Assembly: GCF_026344135.1 (NCBI RefSeq)
Contig: NZ_JAPKNA010000001.1
Location: 1,364,001 to 1,428,000, forward strand
From: Alcaligenes parafaecalis
GTDB lineage: Bacteria; Pseudomonadota; Gammaproteobacteria; Burkholderiales; Burkholderiaceae_B
Reading direction: 5' to 3'
Length of the DNA stretch: 64,000 bases
Both the position numbers and the translations under genes were made by a program. Below are positions 17,986 through 27,293 of this stretch, in pieces. The notes under the pieces were generated by a model. It had not been told where the DNA came from, searched no databases, and saw only the letters and a program-made list of their open reading frames with translations. Position 1 is the first letter of the stretch. Every line of letters begins with the position of its first letter.

Positions 17986-18846
17986 ATGACGCATGGACGT
18001 GCTCTGGCTGCCATTCATGTGGCCGCCGTTCTGTTCGGACTGACCGGCATTTTTGGTGAATTGATCCAGGTCGGCGCCATGCTGATCACGGCTGGCCGGG
18101 CCAGCTTTGCAGTCCTGGCCTTGTTCATCAGCATTCGCTCTCAAGGACGCAGCTTGCGCCAAGGCATGAAGGCAGCGGACTTTCGCACTCTGCTTCTGGC
18201 CTCCATCATGCTGGCCATTCACTGGGCCACTTTCTTTGTGGCCGTCAAAGTGGGCGGTGTGGCCATTGCCACCTTGGGTTTTGCCAGCTTCCCGGCCTTC
18301 ATTACCTTGTGCGAATGGGCTGTGCTGCGCGAGCGCGTCACCGTCTCTGAATGGATCATTCTGGCACTGGTGACTTTTGGCTTGCTGCTGGTCACCCCTT
18401 CCTTCGACTTTCAGGATCAGTCCACCATTGGCCTGGCCTGGGCGATTGCCTCGGGCTTTACCTTTGCCATGTTCACACTGATCAATCGACGTGCAGCCAA
18501 ACACCTGTCGGCGCAGCAAGTTGCCTGGTGGGAAAACCTGTTTGTGGCCCTGATGTGCTGGCCTTTTGCCCTGCCGCTGCTGGGCGATAGCACACTGGTG
18601 GACTGGGTCTGGATTGCACTGCTGGGGGTGTTTTGCACTGCCTTGTCGCACTACCTGCTGGTCTCTGCACTCAGCGTTCTGAATGCGCGCAGTGCCGGGA
18701 TTGTGATCGCGCTTGAACCTGTCTATGCCATTGCCTTTGCGGCCCTGCTCTTTGCCCAATACCCCAGCAGCCGAGCGCTGCTGGGAGGGGCCATCATGAT
18801 CGGCGCCATCACATGGGCGGGCCTGCGCCCACCCAAATCAAGCTAA
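17986..18846 (+). CDS. EamA/DMT family transporter
   Basis: A 286-residue membrane protein of ten hydrophobic segments in two EamA repeats. The first repeat ends near GFASFPAFITLCEWAVLRE and the second near IVIALEPVYAIAFAALLF, the hallmark pre-helix-10 EP motif. These are exporters of small metabolites; no substrate can be assigned. It is convergent with the dehydrogenase gene, whose stop lies 4 bp away. Confidence 0.85.
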   Translation: MTHGRALAAIHVAAVLFGLTGIFGELIQVGAMLITAGRASFAVLALFISIRSQGRSLRQGMKAADFRTLLLASIMLAIHWATFFVAVKVGGVAIATLGFASFPAFITLCEWAVLRERVTVSEWIILALVTFGLLLVTPSFDFQDQSTIGLAWAIASGFTFAMFTLINRRAAKHLSAQQVAWWENLFVALMCWPFALPLLGDSTLVDWVWIALLGVFCTALSHYLLVSALSVLNARSAGIVIALEPVYAIAFAALLFAQYPSSRALLGGAIMIGAITWAGLRPPKSS

Positions 18847-18850
18847 GCGC

Positions 18851-19921
18851 TTAGGCCATCGCCTCCAGCACTTGGGCGATGGCTGCACCCACTTCTGTTG
18901 TGCTGGCCTGGCCGCCCAGGTCTGGTGTGCGTGGGCCATTGGCCAGAACCTGCTCAATGGCTTGCACCACTTCTGCGGCGGCTTGCGGGTAGCCCAGGAA
19001 ATCCAGCATCAAAGCACCACTCCAGATCTGACCGACGGGGTTGGCAATGCCTTTGCCGTAGATATCCGGTGCCGAGCCGTGCACAGGCTCAAACAGGGAT
19101 GGGAAGACTCGTTCCGGGTTCAGGTTGGCCGACGGTGCAATACCGATGGTGCCGGTGCAGGCCGGGCCCAGGTCAGACAGAATATCTCCGAACAAGTTGG
19201 AAGCCACCACCACATCGAACCAGTCCGGGTGCTGCACAAAGTGCGCGCACAGAATGTCGATGTGATATTTGTCCCACTTCACATCAGGATATTGCTCGCC
19301 CATTGCGGCCACGCGGGAATCCCACCAGGGCATGGAGATGGAAATACCGTTGGATTTGGTCGCAGCCGTGACGTGCTTGCCGCGCTTTTTAGCCAGCTCA
19401 AACGCAAACTTCAAGACACGATCAGTGCCAGTACGGGTGAAGACGCTTTCCTGAATGACCACTTCGCGCTGCGTGCCTTCAAACATGATGCCGCCGCTAT
19501 TGGAGTACTCACCTTCGGTGTTCTCGCGCACGATGAAGAAATCAATATCACCTGGCTCACGACCTGCCAATGGCGAGCGCACGCCGGGCATCAAACGCAC
19601 AGGGCGCAAGTTGATGTACTGATCGAATTCACGACGGAATTTGAACAGGGACTCCCACAGCGATACATGATCAGGCACCAGATCAGGCCAGCCCATCGCA
19701 CCGAAGAGAATGGCCTCAGTATCCATCAATTGGGCTTTCCAGTCCGAGGGCATCATGGTGCCGTTTTTCTGGTAGTAATCCGAGCTCCAGTCCAGCACTT
19801 TCCAATCAAAATTGATGGCGTGACGACGAGCGGCCACTTCCAGAATACGCAGCCCCTCGGGCATGACTTCCTTGCCAATCCCGTCTCCCGCGATCACGGC
19901 AATACGATGCACTTTACTCAT
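18851..19921 (-). CDS. Tartrate/D-malate dehydrogenase family protein (isocitrate/isopropylmalate dehydrogenase fold)
   Basis: A 356-residue NAD-dependent beta-decarboxylating dehydrogenase. It begins with the GDGIGKEVMPEGL motif. The substrate-binding stretch INLRPVRLMPGVRSPL and RENTEGEYSNSGG, the metal-binding SNLFGDILSDLG and the NAD loop EPVHGSAPDIYGKGIANPVG are all present. The WESLFKFRREFDQYINLRP segment favours tartrate/D-malate dehydrogenases over LeuB. Tartrate, meso-tartrate and D-malate are likely substrates; which dominates is open. The GhrA-like gene 130 bp upstream also handles 2-oxo/hydroxy acids. Confidence 0.88.
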   Translation of the reverse strand: MSKVHRIAVIAGDGIGKEVMPEGLRILEVAARRHAINFDWKVLDWSSDYYQKNGTMMPSDWKAQLMDTEAILFGAMGWPDLVPDHVSLWESLFKFRREFDQYINLRPVRLMPGVRSPLAGREPGDIDFFIVRENTEGEYSNSGGIMFEGTQREVVIQESVFTRTGTDRVLKFAFELAKKRGKHVTAATKSNGISISMPWWDSRVAAMGEQYPDVKWDKYHIDILCAHFVQHPDWFDVVVASNLFGDILSDLGPACTGTIGIAPSANLNPERVFPSLFEPVHGSAPDIYGKGIANPVGQIWSGALMLDFLGYPQAAAEVVQAIEQVLANGPRTPDLGGQASTTEVGAAIAQVLEAMA

Positions 19922-20050
19922 TCCTCTTTCCTTGTGGTTTTACATGGCCGCAACGGCCTTATTCTGACAAGACGCTGTTCCGCTCTCGAAACAGCAATTA
20001 GCCTGCCAGCTCCCCTCGGTGCTGGCAGGCGGGTTCAAACTTGAAAACGA

Positions 20051-20989
20051 TTAATAACCCTGGCTGTGATTGACCCGTCCGGTCGCCGGTTTGCCTTCTT
20101 GCAAAAGCTCGATACGCGAACCAATTTGCTCCAGCGCCAGTTCACGCACGGTAATACCCGAGATATGAGGCGTAATCATCACTGAAGGGATACCCCAATA
20201 GGGGTGATCTGCTGGTAGCGGCTCTTGCGTAAAGGCATCCAGTAAAGCGCCTGACAGGTGGCCGCTCTTGAGGGCGTCCAGCACATCCGCATCGACCAGG
20301 TGACCACCACGAGCCACGTTGATCAAATAGCCACCAGGCTGCAAATTCGCAAGCACATCACGGTTGATCAAGCCTTCAGTCTGTGGTGTCAGCGGCAAGG
20401 CGTTGACCAGGATACGGCTGGCAGAGACGCACTCTTTCAAGCCCTCTTCACCGGCATAGCACGGGAAATCGGCTTCATGCAGACGACGCGACCAGCCGTG
20501 TACGGGATAGCCCAGACTGGCGATGACATTGGCAATCTTGCTACCAATCGCCCCCAGACCCAACACGGCAACCGGCCACTGACGGCGATCAATCGGGCGA
20601 TAGGCTTTCCACTTGCCTTCGCGCGACTGCTCTTCATATGGCTGAAAACGGCCCACGGCACGCAGCACACCATACAAGGCATATTCGGCCATTTGCTCGG
20701 CCATGCCCGCGTCTTCCAGACGGTACAAAGGCATCTCGGCCGGGATGGTGCCCGCTACCGCGTCCACGCCTGCCCCTAGATTGAAGGTAGCGCGCAGCTT
20801 GGGTTCCTGCTTGAACAAGACCGTATCCGGCTGCCATACCACGGCGTAGGTCGCCCCTGTGCTGGGCTGACCCGGTACAAATTCGTCAACTGTCCAATCG
20901 GGATAGGCTTTGCGGAATTCGTCCGCCCAACGTGTCGTTTCTGATGGTCGTGCTGTGGCAACAATCAAATGAGGCAGTTGCGTGGGCAT
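20051..20989 (-). CDS. ghrA: Glyoxylate/hydroxypyruvate reductase A-like
   Basis: A 312-residue D-2-hydroxyacid dehydrogenase. The NAD(P) motif GLGAIGSKIA lies near residue 144. The catalytic Arg (NVARGGHLV), Glu (TQEPLP) and His (TPHISG) of the family are present, and FNLGAGVDAV is typical of the GhrA branch. It reduces glyoxylate and hydroxypyruvate. Its ATG overlaps the stop of the upstream HerA-like gene (TAATG), so the two form an operon, an odd functional pairing. Confidence 0.88.
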   Translation of the reverse strand: MPTQLPHLIVATARPSETTRWADEFRKAYPDWTVDEFVPGQPSTGATYAVVWQPDTVLFKQEPKLRATFNLGAGVDAVAGTIPAEMPLYRLEDAGMAEQMAEYALYGVLRAVGRFQPYEEQSREGKWKAYRPIDRRQWPVAVLGLGAIGSKIANVIASLGYPVHGWSRRLHEADFPCYAGEEGLKECVSASRILVNALPLTPQTEGLINRDVLANLQPGGYLINVARGGHLVDADVLDALKSGHLSGALLDAFTQEPLPADHPYWGIPSVMITPHISGITVRELALEQIGSRIELLQEGKPATGRVNHSQGY

Positions 20990-22494
20990 TAACGTTTTCC
21001 TCCAAATAAAGAACCCAATACCCCACGCAGCACTTTGGTGGCCGCCCGTTTGGTCTCGGTTTTAATCATGCTTTGCACCAGGCCATCTTTCTTGCCACCC
21101 CGCGGTCCTGTTGATCCAAAAAGAAAATCATTCACCACTCCCATCAGACCGTCATCTTTGCCAGCAGCAGCCGCTCCGGGCTGGGTAGCCCCTGCCGCAC
21201 CGTTGGCAGCCGCATCTGTGGCTTTTTTAGCCAGCACCTCGTAGGCCGATTCGCGGTCAATGGACTGGTCGTACTTCAAGCCAAACAAGGAGGCTTGTCG
21301 CACCGCCTGTCGCTCCGCATCCGTCGCAGGGCCGATCCGGCTACCGGGAGCGACCAGCCAGGCACGTTCGGTAGGCGTCGGAATCCCTTTGGCATCCAGC
21401 ATGGATACCAGGGCCTCGCCCACGCCCAGCTCGGTAATGGCGGCTTCAATATCCAGGCCCGGATTAGGGCGCATGGTTTGCGCGGCTGTCTTGACCGCTT
21501 TCTGATCGCGCGGTGTAAAGGCACGCAAGGCATGCTGCACACGGTTACCCAATTGACCCAGAACAGTGTCAGGAATATCCAGCGGGTTCTGCGTCACAAA
21601 GTAAATACCCACGCCTTTGGAGCGGATCAGGCGAACGACCTGCTCAACTTTCTCCAGCAAGGCTTTTGGTGCACCCGTAAACAATAAGTGGGCTTCATCA
21701 AAGAAGAAGACCAGACGGGGTTTATCCAGATCCCCCACCTCCGGCAGGCGTTCGTACAGATCAGCCAGCATCCACAACAAGAACACCGCATACAAACGGG
21801 GCGATTGCATCAGCTTGTCCGCGGCCAGCACGTTAATCGAGCCACGACCAGAAGCATCTGTGCGAATCCAGTCCATCACATCCAGAGCCGGTTCACCAAA
21901 AAAACGGTCCGCCCCCTGGGTTTCCAGACGTAGCAAGGCGCGTTGGATGGCCCCCACACTGGCTGCCGCAATATTGCCGTACTGATTCCGCAACTCGGCG
22001 GCACGGTCCGATACGTCTTGCAGCACGGCGCGCAAATCTTTCAGGTCCAGAATCAGTTGGCCTTCATCGTCCGCCAGGCGAAAGACAATATTCAGAATCC
22101 CTTCCTGCGTGTCGTTCAATTCCAGAATCTGGGACAGCAGCAAAGGCCCCATATCGGAGATAGTGGCGCGGACAGGATGGCCTTGTTCACCAAAAACGTC
22201 CCAGAAAGTAACTGGGTTCGCACCCCAGACCGGCTCGGGCAGGCCCAGTTTTTGCAGACGTTCCTGCAATTTGGGATTGGGCTGTGCTGCCTGGGAAATC
22301 CCGCTCAGATCCCCTTTGGCATCGGCCAGGAACACGGGCGTGCCCTGACGAGAGAAGGCTTCGGCCAGCACCTGTAAAGTGACGGTTTTACCCGTTCCTG
22401 TGGCACCCGTAATACACCCATGCCGGTTGGCCAGAGCAGGCAACAGGTAAATGGGAGTATTGCTGTTCTGAGCAAGCAAAATTGGATCGGCCAT
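20989..22494 (-). CDS. HerA-like ATPase, DUF853 (YjgR) family
   Basis: A 501-residue FtsK/HerA-type P-loop ATPase. Walker A GATGTGKT is at about residue 31, Walker B LVFFFDEAHLLF near the middle, and an arginine-rich C-terminal third contains FVTQNPLDIPDTVLGQLGNR. A low-complexity Ala/Gly-rich linker (ATDAAANGAAGATQPGAAAA) precedes a short tail. E. coli YjgR is uncharacterised; involvement in DNA translocation is only suggested by the fold. First gene of a two-gene unit with the GhrA-like reductase. Confidence 0.88.
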   Translation of the reverse strand: MADPILLAQNSNTPIYLLPALANRHGCITGATGTGKTVTLQVLAEAFSRQGTPVFLADAKGDLSGISQAAQPNPKLQERLQKLGLPEPVWGANPVTFWDVFGEQGHPVRATISDMGPLLLSQILELNDTQEGILNIVFRLADDEGQLILDLKDLRAVLQDVSDRAAELRNQYGNIAAASVGAIQRALLRLETQGADRFFGEPALDVMDWIRTDASGRGSINVLAADKLMQSPRLYAVFLLWMLADLYERLPEVGDLDKPRLVFFFDEAHLLFTGAPKALLEKVEQVVRLIRSKGVGIYFVTQNPLDIPDTVLGQLGNRVQHALRAFTPRDQKAVKTAAQTMRPNPGLDIEAAITELGVGEALVSMLDAKGIPTPTERAWLVAPGSRIGPATDAERQAVRQASLFGLKYDQSIDRESAYEVLAKKATDAAANGAAGATQPGAAAAGKDDGLMGVVNDFLFGSTGPRGGKKDGLVQSMIKTETKRAATKVLRGVLGSLFGGKR

Positions 22495-22633
22495 GATTGT
22501 TTGTTCTCTTCCAGATAGAATGCCAAGTGCCTAGATTCTAGCGACTTTCGCCCAAGCTCGGGCCTTGTCGTCCAGACAGGTTAAAATAGATCTGTTTTTC
22601 TTTGAACGTAGTCTACTGAATTGGTAATACTTT

Positions 22634-23365
22634 ATGGCCGGACATAGTAAATGGGCGAATATTCAGCACCGTAAAGGTCGTCAAGACGCAAAACGGGGCA
22701 AACTTTGGACCAAGATCATTCGTGAGGTCACCGTGGCCGCACGTGCCGGAGGCCCTGACCCCGAGTCCAACCCACGTTTGCGCATGGCCTGGGACAAGGC
22801 AACCGCTGCCAATATGCCCAAAGACAACATTACCCGTGCCATCCAGCGCGGTGCAGGCGGTACCGACGATGCCAACTACGAAGAGATTCGCTATGAAGGC
22901 TATGGCGTGAACGGAGCAGCCGTGATCGTGGACTGCATGACCGATAACCGTCAGCGCACAGTCTCGGATGTACGACATGCCTTTACAAAAAATGGCGGCA
23001 ATCTGGGTCTAGACGGCTCGGTGGTGTTTCAATTCCGCCACTGTGGGCAGTTCCTGTTCGCTCCGGGCACCTCGGAAGACACGATTATGGAAGTGGGCCT
23101 GGAAGCCGGTGCTGACGATATCGTCACCGATGAAGAAGGCCTGATCGAAGTCTTGTGCACACCCAGCGATTACCCCGCTGTACAAGCGGCGTTCCAGGCG
23201 GCCGGATTGACCCCTGAAGTGGAAGGCGTGGTCATGAAAGCCCTGAACGAGACCGAATTGAGCGGCGACGATGCCGTCAAAATGCAAAAACTTCTGGACG
23301 CACTGGAAGGCCTGGACGATGTCCAAGAGGTCTACACCACCGCCGTCATGGACGAAGCCGAATAA
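22634..23365 (+). CDS. yebC: YebC/PmpR (TACO1) family protein
   Basis: A 243-residue member of the TACO1/YebC family, recognised from its N-terminus MAGHSKWANIQHRKGRQDAK and the following MPKDNITRAIQRGAGG. Some members act as transcriptional regulators (PmpR) and others help ribosomes through polyproline stretches, as recent work on family members suggests. Length is normal. It stands before purD with a 48-bp gap and may share its transcript. Confidence 0.95.
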   Translation: MAGHSKWANIQHRKGRQDAKRGKLWTKIIREVTVAARAGGPDPESNPRLRMAWDKATAANMPKDNITRAIQRGAGGTDDANYEEIRYEGYGVNGAAVIVDCMTDNRQRTVSDVRHAFTKNGGNLGLDGSVVFQFRHCGQFLFAPGTSEDTIMEVGLEAGADDIVTDEEGLIEVLCTPSDYPAVQAAFQAAGLTPEVEGVVMKALNETELSGDDAVKMQKLLDALEGLDDVQEVYTTAVMDEAE

Positions 23366-23412
23366 CCTGTTTCTGAAAACTCCTCTTTGCGGGCCCTGCC
23401 CGACTCATCACT

Positions 23413-24702
23413 ATGAAGCTACTTGTTGTCGGCAGCGGCGGCCGTGAACACGCCTTGGCATGGCGCCTGGCCCAATCTGCACGGGTGCAAACTGTTTATG
23501 TTGCCCCTGGCAATGGCGGTACAGCCCGTGCTGAACGCATTGAAAACCTGGCTATCACCGATATCCAGGAACTGATTGCCTTTGTGAAGCAAGAAAAAAT
23601 TGCCTTCACCATTGTGGGCCCCGAAGCCCCTCTGGCCGCAGGCATTGTGGACGCCTTCCGTGCGGCCGGTCTGAAAATCTTTGGCCCTACCCAGGCAGCA
23701 GCACAACTGGAAAGCTCCAAAGACTACGCCAAAGCCTTTATGGTGCGTCACAACATCCCAACGGCGGCCTACGCCACCTTTACCGATCCGGACGCTGCCA
23801 AGGATTACATCCGTCAGCAAGGCGCGCCGATTGTGGTCAAGGCCGACGGTCTGGCAGCAGGCAAGGGTGTGATTGTGGCCACCACGCTGGAAGAAGCGCT
23901 GGGCGCCATTGACGACATTCTGGGTGATGGCCGCTTTGGTGCTGCCGGTGCCCGCGTGGTCGTGGAAGAATGCCTGACCGGCGAAGAAGCCAGCTTCATC
24001 GTCATGTGTGATGGCAAGAATGTTCTGCCCATGGCAACCAGCCAGGATCACAAACGCCTGAAAGACGGCGACCAGGGCCCGAACACAGGTGGCATGGGTG
24101 CCTACTCCCCCGCCCCTATCGTCAGCCCCACGCTGCACAACCGCATCATGCGCGAAGTCATTCACCCCACCATGCAAGGCATGGCCAAAGAAGGCTTGCC
24201 TTACTCGGGCTTTCTGTATGCTGGCGTGATGATTGACGACGGCCCGGACGCCACGCGCCCCATCAAGGTGCTGGAATTCAATTGCCGTATGGGCGACCCT
24301 GAAACCCAGCCCATCATGATGCGCATCAAAAGCGATCTGACCGAGACTTTCGAGCTGGCATTAGCTGGCAAGCTGGACGAGGCCACCATCGAATGGGATC
24401 GTCGCACCGCGATTGGCGTGGTACTGGCCGCAGCCAACTACCCCGAAGAGCCTCGTACCGGTGATGCCATCACGCAGTTTGCGAAAGACACCGACGAATG
24501 CATCACCTTCCATGCAGGCACTCAGATGAAAGAGGGCACCGTGGTAACCACAGGGGGTCGTGTACTGTGTGTCACCGCCATGGCCGACTCCATCCGTCGC
24601 GCTCAGGAAGCCGCTTACGAGGCCATTTCCCAAACGCACTTCGACGGCAAGCAGTTCCGCACCGATATTGGCTGGCGCGCTCTGCCCAGCAGTGAATCCT
24701 GA
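23413..24702 (+). CDS. purD: Phosphoribosylamine--glycine ligase
   Basis: A 429-residue ATP-grasp enzyme for step two of purine synthesis, joining phosphoribosylamine and glycine to GAR. It begins MKLLVVGSGGREHALAWRL, and carries IVVKADGLAAGKGV in the ATP-binding region, EASFIVMCDGKNVLPMATSQ and EFNCRMGDPETQP at the metal site. Full length for the family. First of the closely packed purD-hemF-nadD-rsfS-rlmH-maf row. Confidence 0.97.
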   Translation: MKLLVVGSGGREHALAWRLAQSARVQTVYVAPGNGGTARAERIENLAITDIQELIAFVKQEKIAFTIVGPEAPLAAGIVDAFRAAGLKIFGPTQAAAQLESSKDYAKAFMVRHNIPTAAYATFTDPDAAKDYIRQQGAPIVVKADGLAAGKGVIVATTLEEALGAIDDILGDGRFGAAGARVVVEECLTGEEASFIVMCDGKNVLPMATSQDHKRLKDGDQGPNTGGMGAYSPAPIVSPTLHNRIMREVIHPTMQGMAKEGLPYSGFLYAGVMIDDGPDATRPIKVLEFNCRMGDPETQPIMMRIKSDLTETFELALAGKLDEATIEWDRRTAIGVVLAAANYPEEPRTGDAITQFAKDTDECITFHAGTQMKEGTVVTTGGRVLCVTAMADSIRRAQEAAYEAISQTHFDGKQFRTDIGWRALPSSES

Positions 24703-24723
24703 TTGTCGCAGCAAGGTCTTTTC

Positions 24724-25629
24724 ATGTCTTTACCCATTGATACCGTCCAGGCTTATTTCCGTCAGTTGCAAAGCCACATCGTGGACACACTTGAGCAACT
24801 GGATGGCACGCCTTTCGAGTCGGACCAGTGGGATCGTCCAGAAGGCGGTGGCGGTCTGTCCCGCCTGCTGGAGAACGGCCCCGTGTTCGAGCGGGCTGCC
24901 GTCCTGTTCAGCCATGTCAAAGGCAACACCCTGCCTCCTTCGGCCAGCGCTCACCGTCCTGAACTGGCCGGTCGCCCCTGGGAGGCCATGGGTGTTTCGC
25001 TGGTGATTCACCCGCGCAATCCCTTTGTACCCACCACGCACATGAACGTGCGCATGTTTGTGGCTCAAGCCCAAAAAGCCGACCAGGAAGATGTGTTCTG
25101 GTTTGGTGGCGGTCTGGACTTGACCCCTTACTACCTGGACGAAGCCGATGCCCGCCATTTCCACCAGGTTTGCCACGATGCTTTGGCTGCACACGGCGCA
25201 GATTACTACCCGCGCTACAAGCGCTGGTGCGACGAGTACTTCTACCTGAAGCATCGCAATGAAACCCGTGGCATTGGCGGTATTTTCTACGACGACCTGA
25301 ACGAACCCGGCTTTGACGCCAGCTTTGCCCTGACCCGTTCGGTAGGCAACTCCTTTACCGATGCGTACGCACCGATTGTGCGCGCCCGCATGGACCAGGA
25401 GTACACCCAGGCGCATCGGGACTTCCAGGCTATTCGCCGTGGCCGCTATGTCGAGTTCAATCTGGTCTTTGATCGCGGCACCCTGTTTGGCCTGCAGTCG
25501 GGTGGGCGGACTGAATCCATTCTGTTGTCCATGCCCCCTCAGGCCAACTGGCGTTATAACTGGTCGCCCGAAACAGGCACACCCGAAGCGGCCTTGGCGC
25601 AATACCTGGTACCACGCGAATGGATTTAA
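24724..25629 (+). CDS. hemF: Oxygen-dependent coproporphyrinogen-III oxidase
   Basis: A 301-residue enzyme that oxidatively decarboxylates coproporphyrinogen III to protoporphyrinogen IX, using oxygen. Family stretches PTTHMNVRMF, FWFGGGLDLTPYY, RGIGGIFYDDL and GRYVEFNLVFDRGTLFGLQS are present. The start is the ATG at 24724, with AAGG seven bases upstream; a TTG seven codons earlier is not supported. Its 3' end overlaps nadD by 10 bp. Confidence 0.97.
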   Translation: MSLPIDTVQAYFRQLQSHIVDTLEQLDGTPFESDQWDRPEGGGGLSRLLENGPVFERAAVLFSHVKGNTLPPSASAHRPELAGRPWEAMGVSLVIHPRNPFVPTTHMNVRMFVAQAQKADQEDVFWFGGGLDLTPYYLDEADARHFHQVCHDALAAHGADYYPRYKRWCDEYFYLKHRNETRGIGGIFYDDLNEPGFDASFALTRSVGNSFTDAYAPIVRARMDQEYTQAHRDFQAIRRGRYVEFNLVFDRGTLFGLQSGGRTESILLSMPPQANWRYNWSPETGTPEAALAQYLVPREWI

Positions 25630-26237
25630 AGCGTGTGGGGCTACTGGGTGGCAGTTTCGACCCTATCCACAAAGCCCATGTAGCGCTGGCCGTGGCCGCG
25701 TTTGAACAGCTCAAGCTGGACCAGGTGCAATTATTGCCCGCGGCCCAGCCCTGGCAGCGCAATACGCTGGGTGCCAGTACCGAGGACAGGCTCGCCATGG
25801 CAGAGCTGGCCGCCCAAAGCCACCCTGCCCTGGTGGTCAACCCGGTAGAAATCCTGCGCGGGGGACCCACCTACACCATAGACACGGTGCGCACCTTGCC
25901 TGCCGGGTCTCAGTACTACTGGATTTTAGGCAGCGACCAATTGCATAATTTTTGCAGTTGGAACGACTGGCAGGAAATCCTTGAATACGTCGAACTGGCT
26001 GTTGCCCAGCGTCCAGGCAATCCTCTGGAAACGCCCGCCGCCTTGCAACAGGAACTGCATCGACTTGAGCGCCGTTTACATCAGATCGACTTTCTGCCCA
26101 TGGACATCTCGGCGACCCAAATTCGGGAGCGAGTGCAGCGCGGTGACAACATCACCCCCCTGGTCCCGGAAAAAGTCGCTCAATACATTGACAAAAACCG
26201 GCTCTATCTTTCCCACCCACAGGCGCGCCCTGTATAG
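25620..26237 (+). CDS. nadD: Nicotinate-nucleotide adenylyltransferase
   Basis: A 205-residue nucleotidyltransferase that adenylylates nicotinate mononucleotide in NAD synthesis. The ATP-binding motif GGSFDPIHKAH is near residue 10 and the C-terminal motif ISATQIRERV near 164; GSDQLHNFCSWNDW lies between. It starts inside hemF, which implies coupled translation. Conserved neighbour of rsfS in many proteobacteria. Confidence 0.96.
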   Translation: MDLKRVGLLGGSFDPIHKAHVALAVAAFEQLKLDQVQLLPAAQPWQRNTLGASTEDRLAMAELAAQSHPALVVNPVEILRGGPTYTIDTVRTLPAGSQYYWILGSDQLHNFCSWNDWQEILEYVELAVAQRPGNPLETPAALQQELHRLERRLHQIDFLPMDISATQIRERVQRGDNITPLVPEKVAQYIDKNRLYLSHPQARPV

Positions 26238-26245
26238 TTCTTTTT

Positions 26246-26650
26246 ATGAATATAGAAACACTTCAACGACTCGTCATCGATGCTCTCGAAGACGTCAAAG
26301 CTCAAGACATCAAGGTCTTTAGCACTACCCACATGACCGGCCTGTTCGATCGTGTGGTCATCGCCAGTGGTACATCCAACCGGCAAACCCGCGCTCTGGC
26401 CCAGAACGTGTTTGATAAGGCACGTCAACAGAAAGTCGAAGTCCTGGCCCATGAAGGCGAGGATACCGGCGAATGGGTCTTGCTGGATCTGGGCGATATC
26501 GTGGTGCATTGCATGCAGCCCGCTATCCGCCAGTACTACAACCTGGAAGAGCTGTGGGGCGAGCGCCCCGTCGACGTCGAACTGCTGCCGCAATCGCGTC
26601 AGGTTCCACCTGCAGGCTTTTTCGCCAGCGCCGACGAAGACGAAGACTAA
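26246..26650 (+). CDS. rsfS: Ribosome silencing factor RsfS
   Basis: A 134-residue RsfS (Iojap) protein that binds ribosomal protein L14 and blocks subunit joining when nutrients are short. Family stretches: LVIDALEDVKAQDIKVF, IASGTSNRQTRALAQNV, and GEWVLLDLGDIVVHCMQP followed by YYNLEELW. The tail (about 20 residues) is acidic at its end. Eight bases after nadD. Confidence 0.96.
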   Translation: MNIETLQRLVIDALEDVKAQDIKVFSTTHMTGLFDRVVIASGTSNRQTRALAQNVFDKARQQKVEVLAHEGEDTGEWVLLDLGDIVVHCMQPAIRQYYNLEELWGERPVDVELLPQSRQVPPAGFFASADEDED

Positions 26651-26680
26651 GCGCTTTCTCTGCCCTGTCGGCAACACCCG

Positions 26681-26710
26681 GGCCGCCGCTTGTGATGCGG
26701 CCTTTTTTTT
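26681..26710 (+). terminator. Terminator after rsfS
   Basis: GGCCGC / GCGGCC stem with a 10-base loop followed by eight T residues. It could be partial, because rlmH and maf follow in the same direction. Confidence 0.65.
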
Positions 26711-26729
26711 ACCGCCGGGCCGCCCCAAG

Positions 26730-26789
26730 GTAAAAACGCCCCCCTGGGGGGCAGCAAGCCGAAGGCGCAGCGTGGAGGCTTTTTTTAGC
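26730..26789. repeat. Intergenic hairpin repeat of a type widespread in Burkholderiales
   Basis: A perfect hairpin GCCCCCC-T-GGGGGGC (26738-26752), then GCAGCAAGCC, GAAGGCGCAGCGTGGAGGCT and a T-run. I recall near-identical intergenic blocks in Bordetella and Achromobacter genomes; only one copy is seen in this window, so the family assignment is from memory. It sits between rsfS and rlmH and the T-run could end transcripts. Confidence 0.5.
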
Positions 26790-26797
26790 GTTTTTTC

Positions 26798-27268
26798 ATG
26801 AAACTCATTGTCATCGCGGTAGGTCAGCGCATGCCCGACTGGGTGGAACAAGGCTGGCAGGAATACGCACGCCGCATGCCCCAGGATTGCGCCATTGAGC
26901 TGCGCGAAATCAAGGCTGAACCCCGTACCAGCGGCAAGACGCCTGCCCAGATGATGCAGGCCGAAGCCAAGCGCATTGAAGCGGCGATTCCCGCCCAGGC
27001 GATGCGCATTGCCCTGGACGAACGCGGCAAGGACCTGACCACCGTCAAGCTGGCCCAGGAACTGGAACGCTGGCGTAGTAGCGGCCAGGACATTGCAATT
27101 TTGGTCGGTGGCCCGGACGGACTGGATGCCGCCTTGAAGCAAAGCTGCCACGGCATGCTGCGCCTGTCTTCCCTGACGCTGCCCCACCCCTTGGTCCGCA
27201 TTTTTCTGGCCGAACAGCTTTACCGTGCCTGGTCCGTCATGACCGGACATCCGTATCACCGCGCCTGA
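26798..27268 (+). CDS. rlmH: 23S rRNA (pseudouridine1915-N3)-methyltransferase RlmH
   Basis: A 156-residue SPOUT methyltransferase that methylates pseudouridine 1915 in helix 69 on assembled 70S ribosomes. Starts MKLIVIAVGQRMPDWVEQGW; the trefoil-knot SAM-binding end shows LVGGPDGLD and LSSLTLPHPLVRIFLAEQLYRA, ending GHPYHRA. Length is exactly typical (155). Adjacent to rsfS as in many genomes. Confidence 0.97.
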   Translation: MKLIVIAVGQRMPDWVEQGWQEYARRMPQDCAIELREIKAEPRTSGKTPAQMMQAEAKRIEAAIPAQAMRIALDERGKDLTTVKLAQELERWRSSGQDIAILVGGPDGLDAALKQSCHGMLRLSSLTLPHPLVRIFLAEQLYRAWSVMTGHPYHRA

Positions 27269-27293
27269 ACCCTTTTTGCCAGTCCTGTTTCTC

